From assembly GCA_041691315.1 (NCBI GenBank), contig JBEPUW010000001.1, forward strand, positions 124,001-188,000: a DNA stretch of 64,000 nt. The letters are read 5' to 3'. The position numbers were made by a program, and so were the translations under genes. The notes under the pieces were generated by a model. It did no database searches. It worked only from the letters and a program-made list of their open reading frames with translations, and had not been told where the DNA came from. Origin of the DNA: Poindextera sp041691315. Its GTDB lineage: Bacteria; Pseudomonadota; Alphaproteobacteria; Caulobacterales; Caulobacteraceae. Shown one piece after another: positions 8,269 through 15,933 of this stretch (its first letter is position 1; each line of letters begins with the position of its first letter).

Positions 8269-9729
8269 TTAGATCACCGCGTTGGGCGTCTCCACCGAGG
8301 CTCCCAGACGGAGCGCCTTTTCCACCCCGGCGCCGTAGGCCGGATCGGCCTTGCGGCAGTGCTCGACGTGACGGCGCTGGACGTCCTGCGTGGCGCCGCC
8401 GACCGAGCGGGCGGTGTTCTCGAACAGAATCTGTTGCTGGGCCGGGGTCATGAGCCGGAACAGGTTTCCCGGCTGGGTGAAATAGTCCTCGTCGACCCGG
8501 TGGTTCCAATGATCGGCCGCGCCCTCGAGCGCCAGCGGCGGCTCGGCGAAGTCGGGCTGTTCCACCCATTCCTGGCGGCTGTTCGGCTCATAGCCGATGA
8601 CGGCGCCCTTGTTGCCGTCGGTGCGCATGGCGCCGTCGCGATGGTAGCTGTTGAACGGGCAGCGCGGCGCGTTCACCGGGATATGGTGGTGGTTGACCCC
8701 CAGCCGGTAGCGCTGGGCGTCGCCGTAGGAGAAGAGCCGGCTCTGCAGCATCTTGTCGGGGGAGAAGCTGATGCCCGGCACGACATTGGCCGGCGAAAAG
8801 GCCGCCTGCTCGACATCGGCGAAATAGTTCTCCGGGTTGCGGTTCAGCTCCAGGACCCCGACCTCGATCAGCGGATAGTCCGCCTTCGACCACACCTTGG
8901 TCAGGTCGAAGGGGTTGAACCGGTAAGTCGCGGCGTCCTTTTCCGGCATGATCTGCACGGCCAGGGTCCAGCGCGGGAAGTCGCCGCCCTCGATGCTGTC
9001 ATAGAGGTCGCGCTGCGCGCTTTCGCGATCGCGGCCGACGAGTTCGGTCGCCTCCTTGTCGCTCAGATTGGCGATGCCTTGCTGGGTGCGGAAATGGAAC
9101 TTCACCCAGTGTCGCTCATTGGCCGCATTGATGAAGCTGAAGGTGTGGCTGCCGAAACCGTGCATGTGGCGATAGCCCTTGGGCAGACCGCGCTCGCTCA
9201 TCACGAGGGTGACCTGGTGCAGGGCTTCCGGCAGCAGGGTCCAGAAGTCCCAGTTGTTCTGCGCGCTGCGCAGATTGGTCTTCGGATCGCGCTTCACGGC
9301 GTGGTTGAGGTCGGAGAACTTCAGCGGATCGCGCATGAAGAAGACCGGCGTGTTGTTGCCGACCACGTCCCAATTGCCCTGCTCGGTATAGAATTTGACC
9401 GCGAAGCCGCGGATGTCGCGCTCGGCGTCGGCCGCGCCGCGTTCGCCGGCGACGGTCGAGAAGCGCGTGAAGATATCGGTTTTCTTGCCGATCTCGGAGA
9501 ACAGCGCCGCGCGGGTGAAGGCGCTGATGTCGTGGGTGACGGTAAACTGGCCGAAGGCGCCCGATCCCTTGGCGTGCATGCGGCGCTCGGGGATGACCTC
9601 ACGCGCGAAGTGGGCCAGCTTTTCCAGGTGCCAGACGTCCTGCAGCAGGGCGGGCCCGCGCGGTCCGGCGGTCTGGATGTTCTGATTATCGACGACGGGC
9701 GCGCCGGCGGCGGTGGTGAGCTTTTTCAT
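8269..9729 (-). CDS. katA: Monofunctional haem catalase (small-subunit, KatA type)
   Basis: 486-residue catalase converting hydrogen peroxide to water and oxygen. Active-site H52 (ERRMHAKGSG), N125 (VVGNNTPVFF) and proximal haem ligand Y335 (RLFSYGDAQRYRLG) are all present, and their spacing matches human H75/N148. Length fits the small-subunit clade 3 enzymes; there is no C-terminal flavodoxin-like domain. No signal peptide is present, so it is cytoplasmic. It starts at ATG 9729. A perfect 15-bp palindrome lies 71 bp upstream at 9800-9814; no convincing OxyR box was recognised. No catalase-specific neighbour is present. Confidence 0.96.
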   Translation of the reverse strand: MKKLTTAAGAPVVDNQNIQTAGPRGPALLQDVWHLEKLAHFAREVIPERRMHAKGSGAFGQFTVTHDISAFTRAALFSEIGKKTDIFTRFSTVAGERGAADAERDIRGFAVKFYTEQGNWDVVGNNTPVFFMRDPLKFSDLNHAVKRDPKTNLRSAQNNWDFWTLLPEALHQVTLVMSERGLPKGYRHMHGFGSHTFSFINAANERHWVKFHFRTQQGIANLSDKEATELVGRDRESAQRDLYDSIEGGDFPRWTLAVQIMPEKDAATYRFNPFDLTKVWSKADYPLIEVGVLELNRNPENYFADVEQAAFSPANVVPGISFSPDKMLQSRLFSYGDAQRYRLGVNHHHIPVNAPRCPFNSYHRDGAMRTDGNKGAVIGYEPNSRQEWVEQPDFAEPPLALEGAADHWNHRVDEDYFTQPGNLFRLMTPAQQQILFENTARSVGGATQDVQRRHVEHCRKADPAYGAGVEKALRLGASVETPNAVI

Positions 9730-9799
9730 CGCGCTTTCCTCAAAGGGTCCGCCGAGCCCAGCCCGGGCGGGAGGCGGACCTAACGCGATGAGCGTTGAT

Positions 9800-9814
9800 C
9801 GATCAAATTGATCG
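9800..9814. promoter_or_regulatory. Palindrome CGATCAA-A-TTGATCG upstream of katA
   Basis: Seven-base arms flank a single A in the 110-bp gap between katA and the 3' end of the fucose operon. A partial third copy of the half-site (TTGATCGATCAA) overlaps its left end. Position fits an operator for katA, the only gene starting here. The binding protein is unknown. Confidence 0.45.
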
Positions 9815-9839
9815 TTATTGTGCGGACTATCGACCGGCT

Positions 9840-10976
9840 CTATGTGGCCAGGCCACGCGCCGCCAGCGAGCGCATCAGGGCGCGGACGCCGAAGGTCCAG
9901 GGCGGCGCCGCATCGGCGGTGGTGACGCGGTTGACCAGCCCGCCCAGTTTCGCCGAACGGATCGTAACCCGGTCACCCAGCTTATGGGTGAAGCCTTCGC
10001 CCGGCGTATCGCGATCCTGGGTCGGGGCGAACAGGGTGCCGAGGAAGAGCATCAGCCCATCCGGATACTGATGGTTTTCGTTCAGGGTCTGGGCGACCAG
10101 GTCGAGCGGGTCGCGGCTGATCTGCGCCATGGAGCTTGAGCCCTCCAGCCGGAAGTTGTCCGCGCCCTCGACCGTCAACGCGACCTCGGCGGCGCGCACG
10201 TCATCCAGGCTGAAACTGGCGTCGAACAGCCGCACGAACGGGCCGATGGCGCAGGAGGCGTTGTTGTCCTTGGCCTTGGAGAGCAGGAGCGCGCTGCGGC
10301 CCTCGAAGTCGCGCAGGTTTACGTCGTTGCCGAGGCTGGCGCCGACGATCTTGCCGCGCGACGAACAGGCCAGCACGATCTCCGGCTCGGGATTGTTCCA
10401 CACCGACTTGGGGTGCAGACCGATCTCGGCGCCATAGCCCACCGCCGACATCGGCTGGGCCTTGGTGAAGACCTCGGCATCGGGGCCGATGCCCACCTCG
10501 AGATATTGCGACCACAGGCCCTCGCGCTGCAGCACAGCCTTGGCTTCGGCCGCCTCGGGCGAGCCGGGCTTCAACGCGCCGATGTCGCCGAACACGCCCT
10601 TCAGCTCCTCGCGCACCTTGGCGGCGGCGGCGGGATCGCCCTTGGCGCGCTCCTCGATCACCCGCTCGACCAGGCTGGCGGCGAAGGTGACGCCGGCGGC
10701 CTTGATCGCCTGCAGGTCGCACGGCGCGAGCAGCCGGCCTTCGCCGATGGCGGCTTCGAGCGATGAGAGGCGTTCACCGGCGTGGCCGCGCGCCTTCTCG
10801 GCCGGACCGGGCAAGTCGAATAGGTCGCTCAACGTCGGCGCCAGCGCTGACAGATCGAACAGGCCGTCTTCACGGAGGACCACGGTGCGTGGTCCAGGCA
10901 GCGGGCCGTCGACCAAGAGCCGGCCCACCAGGACGCCGGCATAGAGGTCGTCCGGCAGGATTTCGGCGAGGCTCAT
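9840..10976 (-). CDS. Fumarylacetoacetate hydrolase-family enzyme of the L-fucose cluster
   Basis: 378 residues from the ATG at 10976. It matches the FAH superfamily branch that includes 2-keto-3-deoxy-pentonate dehydratase (XylX/AraC type) and 2,4-diketo-3-deoxy-sugar-acid hydrolases: N-terminal ILPDDLYAGVLVGR, then VGIGPDAEVFTK, NNPEPEIVLACSSRGKIVGA, GNDVNLRDFEGRSALLL and the LFLGTLFAPT segment. Its ATG overlaps the lactonase stop (ATGA), so the two are translationally coupled. In this pathway it should act last, on 2-keto-3-deoxy-L-fuconate or its 4-keto product; which of the two cannot be told from sequence. Last gene of a four-gene operon. Confidence 0.8.
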   Translation of the reverse strand: MSLAEILPDDLYAGVLVGRLLVDGPLPGPRTVVLREDGLFDLSALAPTLSDLFDLPGPAEKARGHAGERLSSLEAAIGEGRLLAPCDLQAIKAAGVTFAASLVERVIEERAKGDPAAAAKVREELKGVFGDIGALKPGSPEAAEAKAVLQREGLWSQYLEVGIGPDAEVFTKAQPMSAVGYGAEIGLHPKSVWNNPEPEIVLACSSRGKIVGASLGNDVNLRDFEGRSALLLSKAKDNNASCAIGPFVRLFDASFSLDDVRAAEVALTVEGADNFRLEGSSSMAQISRDPLDLVAQTLNENHQYPDGLMLFLGTLFAPTQDRDTPGEGFTHKLGDRVTIRSAKLGGLVNRVTTADAAPPWTFGVRALMRSLAARGLAT

Positions 10977-11806
10977 GGGCGGTCCAATCCGTAGAAGACG
11001 CTGGCCGTGCCGCCGAAGATGGCCTCGCGTTCGGCGTTCGAGAGGTCGCCGAGCAGGGTCTCGGCCGCCGCCATCCAGGCCGGGTAGCTGCCGTTGAGGT
11101 TCAGCACCGGCCAGTCCGAACCCCACATCAGCCGGTCGGCCCCGAAGGCCTCGACCAGCACATCGACATAGAGCCGCAAGGTCTCCACCGACCAGCCGGG
11201 CGCGGCCTCGGTGGCCAGGCCGGACAGCTTGCAGACCAGCCTGGTCTCGGCCGCCAGCGCGCGGATGTCGCGTGCCCAGCCGGCCAGGCCGCCGCCCGCG
11301 ATGTCCGGCTTGGCGGCGTGGTCGATGACGATGTCCAAGGCCGGATGGCGGGCGGCGAATTCGCGCAGGATCGGCAGGTGGCGCGGCTTGATCAGGGCGT
11401 CGAAGGTCAGGCCCTCGTCGGCCATGGCCTTGAGCGCGGGCTGGATGGCGTCGCTGAGCATCCAGCCGTCGTCAGCCAGGTCCTGGATCATCGGGCGCAG
11501 GCCGACCAGCTTCGGCCGCGCCGCCAGGGCGGCGATCCGGTGCGCGGCGTCGGGCGCCTCGAAGTCGACCCAGCCGACCACGCCGGCGACGAAATCCGTG
11601 ATCTCGGCCAGGCGCAGCAGAAAGTCGGTCTCGGCGTCCGTCGGCGCGGCCTGGACCACGACCGTGCGGTCGATCCCAGCCGCCATCACCAGCGGCTCAA
11701 GGTCGGCCGGCTCATGGTCGCGATAGATCGGCGCGAGGTCGGCGGTCAGCCAGCCATAGTCGCCGCGCGCCAGGCGCCAGAAGTGCTGATGGGCATCGAT
11801 GCGCAT
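10973..11806 (-). CDS. Amidohydrolase-family sugar lactonase (probable L-fuconolactonase)
   Basis: 277-residue COG3618-type amidohydrolase. The N-terminal RIDAHQHFW carries the first metal-ligand motif, VIDHAAKPD a later histidine and MWGSDWPV the catalytic aspartate strand, as in L-fucono-1,5-lactonase and L-rhamnono-lactonase. It would open L-fuconolactone to L-fuconate. Position supports that: its ATG at 11806 lies 1 base after the fucU stop and its TGA overlaps the FAH start. A closely related lactone substrate (rhamnono-, galactono-) is possible. Confidence 0.85.
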   Translation of the reverse strand: MRIDAHQHFWRLARGDYGWLTADLAPIYRDHEPADLEPLVMAAGIDRTVVVQAAPTDAETDFLLRLAEITDFVAGVVGWVDFEAPDAAHRIAALAARPKLVGLRPMIQDLADDGWMLSDAIQPALKAMADEGLTFDALIKPRHLPILREFAARHPALDIVIDHAAKPDIAGGGLAGWARDIRALAAETRLVCKLSGLATEAAPGWSVETLRLYVDVLVEAFGADRLMWGSDWPVLNLNGSYPAWMAAAETLLGDLSNAEREAIFGGTASVFYGLDRP

Positions 11807-11807
11807 G

Positions 11808-12242
11808 TCAGGGGTTCGGCCGCACGACGCCCTTTTTCAGGATCAGGTTGCCATAGAGCCGGGTCTCGCCGCTGGCCACGATGGCGAAAGCCTCGCGCGC
11901 CCGGGCGTAGAAGGCGTGGCGCTCCACCGCCTCGATCGGGCCGGTATAGCCGCCCTCGGCCAGGGCGTAGGCGAAGGCGGCGGCGATCGGCGGGACCTCG
12001 TCCGGCGCATCGACCACCGCCATGCGGAAGGCCGCGGCGGGGACGAAGTCGTCAAGCGGCATGAGGCTCGCGATCGCCCTGACCAGCCGCACCGCGTCGA
12101 TCCCGTCGGCGCGGACCAGCCGTCTGGCGTTGGCGGCCGCGGGAAAGTTGGCGTCGGCGACCACGATCTCGTCGCCGTGGCCCATGGCGCGCAAGGCCGC
12201 CAGCAGGTCGGGGCCGAGCACGGGGTCTATGCCTTTGAGCAT
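11808..12242 (-). CDS. fucU: L-fucose mutarotase FucU
   Basis: 144-residue RbsD/FucU-family protein interconverting alpha and beta anomers of L-fucose. The N-terminus MLKGIDPVLGPDLL, MGHGDEIVVADANFPA with H22, and C-terminal YGNLILKKG match FucU closely. The ATG shares its A with the TGA of the upstream aldose dehydrogenase, and the stop is 1 base from the lactonase start. This gene is the best anchor for calling the whole operon L-fucose catabolic rather than rhamnose or galactose. Confidence 0.93.
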   Translation of the reverse strand: MLKGIDPVLGPDLLAALRAMGHGDEIVVADANFPAAANARRLVRADGIDAVRLVRAIASLMPLDDFVPAAAFRMAVVDAPDEVPPIAAAFAYALAEGGYTGPIEAVERHAFYARAREAFAIVASGETRLYGNLILKKGVVRPNP

Positions 12243-13288
12243 CAGTCGGCAGCCTCCGGCGTCGGCGCGTCCAGGCTCATCAGCCCGGCGCGTTTCAGGT
12301 CGCGCCAGAGGGTGTCCGGGATTGGCGCGTTCAGCAAGGCGAGGTTCTGAACGACCTGGTCCGGGGTCTGGCCGCCGGGGATGACCGAGACCACAGCCGG
12401 ATGGCCGAGCGGGAACTGCAGCGCCGCCTGCGCCAGCGGAATCCCATGTCGAGCACAGACCGCTTCGATCGCCCCGGTCAGGCGCAGAATGGGTTCGGGG
12501 GCAGGGGCGTAGTTATAGATCGCCCCGGCGATGGGGCCGGTGGCCAGGATGCCGCTGTTGTAGGGACCTCCGACGACAACGCCGATGCCGCGCGCAACGC
12601 ACGTCGGCAGCAGGGTCGCCAGCGCCTCCTGCTCCAGGAGCGTGTAGCGTCCGGCGAGCAGGAAGATGTCGGGGTCGGCCAGCTCGATCAGCCGCGCGCA
12701 GGGTTGCCATTCGTTGACCCCGGCGCCGATCGCGGCGACGTCGCCGGCGGCGCGCAGCTCATCCAGCGCCCGCCAGCCGCCCTGGTCCATCAGTTCGCGA
12801 GTGCGCGTCTCCGCGGCGTCGCGCGAGCCGTGGGTCATGGCGTCGATGTCGTGAACATAGAGGATGTCCACCCGATCCAGCCCCAGCCGCGCCAGGCTGG
12901 CCTCGTGCGACCGCATCACCCCGTCATAGGAATAGTCGTAGACGGCTTTGACCGGCGGCACGCCGACATAGATGCCGCTGTCCTCGTCGTCCGGCGCGCA
13001 GACCTCCAATAGGCGGCCGGCCTTGGTCGAGAGCAGGAAGCTGTCCCTCGCCTCGCCGCTCAGCGCCGCCCCCACGCGCCGTTCCGACAGGCCGTGGCCA
13101 TAGAGCGGCGCGGTGTCGAAATAGCGCAGGCCCAAGGTCCAGGCCTGGCGGACGGTCGCCTCGGCCTCGGCCTCGCTCAGCACCCGGTTCATGTTGCCGA
13201 TCGGCGCGGCGCCAAAGCCGAGCGCGCTGAAGGTCAGTGTCCGTCCGGCCTGGGTGGTCAGGGTGCGGGTAGGCAGGCTGGGGGGCAT
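12242..13288 (-). CDS. Aldo/keto reductase: NAD(P)-dependent L-fucose (D-threo-aldose) 1-dehydrogenase
   Basis: 348 residues from ATG 13288; an in-frame GTG 45 bases upstream is less likely. The AKR tetrad is visible: D58 and Y63 in YFDTAPLYG, K89 in STKAG and H146 in YVHDID, on a TIM barrel with VIPGGQTPDQV near the C-terminal cofactor site. The family oxidises L-fucose to L-fucono-1,5-lactone, the first committed step of the non-phosphorylative route. It heads the operon, and its stop overlaps the fucU start. It is divergent from the UxaA-type dehydratase, with a direct-repeat pair between them. Confidence 0.88.
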   Translation of the reverse strand: MPPSLPTRTLTTQAGRTLTFSALGFGAAPIGNMNRVLSEAEAEATVRQAWTLGLRYFDTAPLYGHGLSERRVGAALSGEARDSFLLSTKAGRLLEVCAPDDEDSGIYVGVPPVKAVYDYSYDGVMRSHEASLARLGLDRVDILYVHDIDAMTHGSRDAAETRTRELMDQGGWRALDELRAAGDVAAIGAGVNEWQPCARLIELADPDIFLLAGRYTLLEQEALATLLPTCVARGIGVVVGGPYNSGILATGPIAGAIYNYAPAPEPILRLTGAIEAVCARHGIPLAQAALQFPLGHPAVVSVIPGGQTPDQVVQNLALLNAPIPDTLWRDLKRAGLMSLDAPTPEAAD

Positions 13289-13323
13289 GGGAGGACTTCT
13301 AGCGGCGAGCCGATTCGCGTCAA

Positions 13324-13354
13324 CACCGATCACCTGCGATCAGCACCGATCACC
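13324..13354. promoter_or_regulatory. Direct repeat CACCGATCACC x2, likely operator of the divergent fucose promoters
   Basis: Two identical 11-mers start at 13324 and 13344, exactly 20 bp apart and hence on the same DNA face. They lie in the 125-bp gap between the aldose dehydrogenase start (-) and the dehydratase start (+). The spacer holds a third GATCA. This is a plausible shared operator, but no regulator gene is adjacent to name as the binder. Confidence 0.5.
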
Positions 13355-13413
13355 GCGTTGAATTTCGCCCCACCCCGGCCCACACTGTGACCAAGACCAG
13401 TGGAGACGGCGCG

Positions 13414-14943
13414 ATGTCGGACGTGGCGACGAAAACGGCGGCGACGGTGATCCGCCTGCACCCGAACGACAATGTGGTGGTCGCCGCCGCGCGCATTCCC
13501 GCCGGCGCACCCGTGGCCAGCGAGGGCGTCACCAGCCTGGAGGCCGTCCCCTTCGGCCACAAGCTCGCCACCCGAGCCATCGCCGCCGGTCAGCCGGTGC
13601 TTAAGTACGGCCAGGCGATCGGGGTCGCGACGAAGGACATCCCGGCCGGCGCCCACGTGCATGTACAGAACCTCGATGTCTCGGACCTGCGGCTGGCGGC
13701 CGAGCCCGCGACTTACGCGCCGCGCAACGAGCCGCCGCGGCATTTCATGGGCTATCGCCGCGCCGATGGGCGGGTGGGAACGCGCAACTATGTCGGGGTG
13801 CTGACCTCGGTGAACTGCTCGGCCACCGTGGCGCGGTTGATCGCCGATGCGGCCGATCGTTCCGGCCTGCTGGACGACTATCCGAACGTCGACGGGGTCA
13901 TCCCGATCACCCACACCTCGGGCTGCGGCATGGCCGGCGACGGCGAAGGGTTCGACATGCTGCGCCGGACGCTCTGGGGCACGGCGGCCAATCCCAACTT
14001 TGGCGGCATGTTGCTGGTCGGCCTCGGCTGCGAGGTGATCCAGACCGGCCGATTCGCCAAGGACTATGGCCTGGCCGGCCGCGAGGACTTCCAGGCCTTC
14101 ACCATCCAGGACGTCGGCGGGACGCGAAAGGCGGTGGAACAAGGGCTGGAGCGTTTGCGCGAGTTGCTGCCGCTGGCCAACGCCCACACACGTGTCGAGG
14201 TCCCGGCCAGCGAGATCGTGCTCGGCCTGCAGTGCGGCGGCTCCGACGGCTGGTCGGGCGTCACCTCCAACCCGGCGCTCGGCGACGCCTGCGATCGGCT
14301 GACCGCGCTCGGCGCGACGGTGATCCTGTCGGAGACTCCGGAAATCTACGGCGCCGAGCATCTGCTCTATGCGCGCTCGGTGTCGCCGGAGGTCACGGCC
14401 AGACTGCGGGCGCGGCTGGACTGGTGGGAGCACTACACCAAGATCCACGGCGCCGAGATGAACAACAATCCCTCGCCCGGCAACAAGGCCGGCGGGCTGA
14501 CCACCATCCTGGAAAAGTCGCTGGGCGCGGTCGCCAAGAGCGGCTCCTCGCCGCTGGTCGACGTGATCGAATATGCCCAGCCGCTGCGCACGCGCGGCCT
14601 GGTCTTCATGGATTCGCCGGGCTTCGACCCTTGTTCGGCGACCGGCCAGGTGGCGTCGGGCGCCAATATGATCGCCTTCACCACCGGCCGCGGCTCGGCC
14701 TTCGGCTGCAAGCCGTCGCCCTCGATCAAGCTGTCGTCGAACACCGAGATCTACGATCGGATGGCTGAGGACATCGACATCGACTGCGGCGGCATCGCCA
14801 ACGGCAAGGCGAGCATCGCCGGCAAGGGCGAGGAGATTCTGGACTATCTGCTCGACATCGCGTCTGGCCGGCAAAGCAAGAGCGAGGCCCTCGGCTATGG
14901 CGGCGCGGAGTTCGTGCCATGGCTGATCGGCGCGGTGATGTAG
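13414..14943 (+). CDS. UxaA/altronate dehydratase-family sugar-acid dehydratase with SAF domain
   Basis: 509 residues from ATG 13414, with GTGGAGA upstream. Residues about 15-95 form the SAF domain (VVVAARIPAGAPVASEGV). From about 110 the UxaA catalytic part begins: GYRRADGRVGTRNY, THTSGCGM, GLGCEV, LQCGGSDGWSG, NNNPSPGNKAGG and GFDPCSATGQVASGAN. The cysteines in TSGCGM, GLGCE and LQCGGSD fit the Fe(II)-dependent mechanism of this family (altronate, galactarate). Opposite the fucose operon it is best read as the L-fuconate dehydratase making 2-keto-3-deoxy-L-fuconate, although the classic fuconate dehydratases are enolase-superfamily enzymes. Confidence 0.83.
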   Translation: MSDVATKTAATVIRLHPNDNVVVAAARIPAGAPVASEGVTSLEAVPFGHKLATRAIAAGQPVLKYGQAIGVATKDIPAGAHVHVQNLDVSDLRLAAEPATYAPRNEPPRHFMGYRRADGRVGTRNYVGVLTSVNCSATVARLIADAADRSGLLDDYPNVDGVIPITHTSGCGMAGDGEGFDMLRRTLWGTAANPNFGGMLLVGLGCEVIQTGRFAKDYGLAGREDFQAFTIQDVGGTRKAVEQGLERLRELLPLANAHTRVEVPASEIVLGLQCGGSDGWSGVTSNPALGDACDRLTALGATVILSETPEIYGAEHLLYARSVSPEVTARLRARLDWWEHYTKIHGAEMNNNPSPGNKAGGLTTILEKSLGAVAKSGSSPLVDVIEYAQPLRTRGLVFMDSPGFDPCSATGQVASGANMIAFTTGRGSAFGCKPSPSIKLSSNTEIYDRMAEDIDIDCGGIANGKASIAGKGEEILDYLLDIASGRQSKSEALGYGGAEFVPWLIGAVM

Positions 14944-14952
14944 CGCCGCCGC

Positions 14953-15846
14953 TTACGCCCGCTTGATCTGGGCGCGGATGGCCTTGTCGGCTTCCGAGGT
15001 TTCGCCGCGTACGTAGGGCTTGGTGATGTCCTCCAGACCGCGCCAGGCATAGGGGTCCTCGCCGGCAATCATGACGATGTCGCGCACGTCGGCGCGGGCG
15101 GTTGGCGCACCCATGGTCCAGGGCAGCAGCGATTCCGCCGACATGTAGTGGGTGACCAGGGCGCGCCTGAACCCGGCCTTGGCGCGGTTGTCGAGCGAGC
15201 GGTGCAGCACGTGGCCGTTGAAAAAGGCGACGCCGCCGGCCTTCAGCTCGACCGGCACGCCGCCCTCGCGCTCATAGCCGTGGCTGTGGACCTCCTCGGC
15301 CGAGTCGAAGCGGTCGTCGCCGTGCGGCTTGGTCGGATAGAGCACGCCTTTGGCCTGCGAACCGGGATGCATCCACATGCAGCCGTTCAGGGTGGTGGCG
15401 TCGTCCAGCGCGATCCAGGCGCCGCATAGCGAGCGGTCGCGGGTGGGGATGAAGTGTTCGTCCTGATGCCAGGCCTGGCCCGGCTTGCCCGGCTTCTTGA
15501 CGAACAGCATGGTCTGCATCGCCTTCAGGTTCGGGCTGACCAGGGCGGTGAGGATCGAGACCAGTTTCGGATGCGCCATGGTCGCCCGCATCAGCGGCGA
15601 GATCTTGTGCGGCATGTGGATGGCCAGAATGTCGCCGATCACTGCCTCGTCCGGGCGGGCATCGTCGGGGCGGACGCCGGCGACCGTCCCGCGGTCACCG
15701 CGGGCGATGGCGACCGTCTCGGCGCGCAAGGCCTCGACCTCGTCCAGGCCGAGCAGGCCCTCAATGGCGACAAAGCCGTCGCGGTCGTAAGCGGCCTTGA
15801 CGGCGAAAAGGTCGGGATTGGCGCTTGATTTCAGGTTAGCGATCAT
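14953..15846 (-). CDS. Phytanoyl-CoA dioxygenase (PhyH) family Fe(II)/2-oxoglutarate oxygenase
   Basis: 297-residue double-stranded beta-helix oxygenase. The iron facial triad is H127 and D129 in WHQDEHF plus H215 in GHVLHRSLDN, with R228 placed to bind 2-oxoglutarate. The N-terminal AAYDRDGFVAIEGLLG is typical of PhyH proteins. Substrate is unknown; relatives hydroxylate CoA esters, betaines, sugars and natural products. It is convergent with the UxaA-type dehydratase (9-bp gap) and divergent from the GH78 gene. The 87-bp shared promoter contains GATCAAAATCGATC, resembling an imperfect form of the katA palindrome. Confidence 0.87.
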   Translation of the reverse strand: MIANLKSSANPDLFAVKAAYDRDGFVAIEGLLGLDEVEALRAETVAIARGDRGTVAGVRPDDARPDEAVIGDILAIHMPHKISPLMRATMAHPKLVSILTALVSPNLKAMQTMLFVKKPGKPGQAWHQDEHFIPTRDRSLCGAWIALDDATTLNGCMWMHPGSQAKGVLYPTKPHGDDRFDSAEEVHSHGYEREGGVPVELKAGGVAFFNGHVLHRSLDNRAKAGFRRALVTHYMSAESLLPWTMGAPTARADVRDIVMIAGEDPYAWRGLEDITKPYVRGETSEADKAIRAQIKRA

Positions 15847-15933
15847 GGTTGCTCAGTGGAGATCAAAATCGATCATGTGTCCATGCAAACGGCCGCCTTT
15901 TCCGGCCCGGGATGCGACGGGCGGAGAGTTTTC

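Noticed and set aside
8224..9783. 519-codon plus-strand frame opposite katA
   Set aside because: Antisense shadow of catalase, with no ribosome site or family pattern.
9730..9839. OxyR box upstream of catalase
   Set aside because: The ATAG/CTAT quarter-sites of the OxyR consensus are not present in order; only the GATCAA palindrome stands out.
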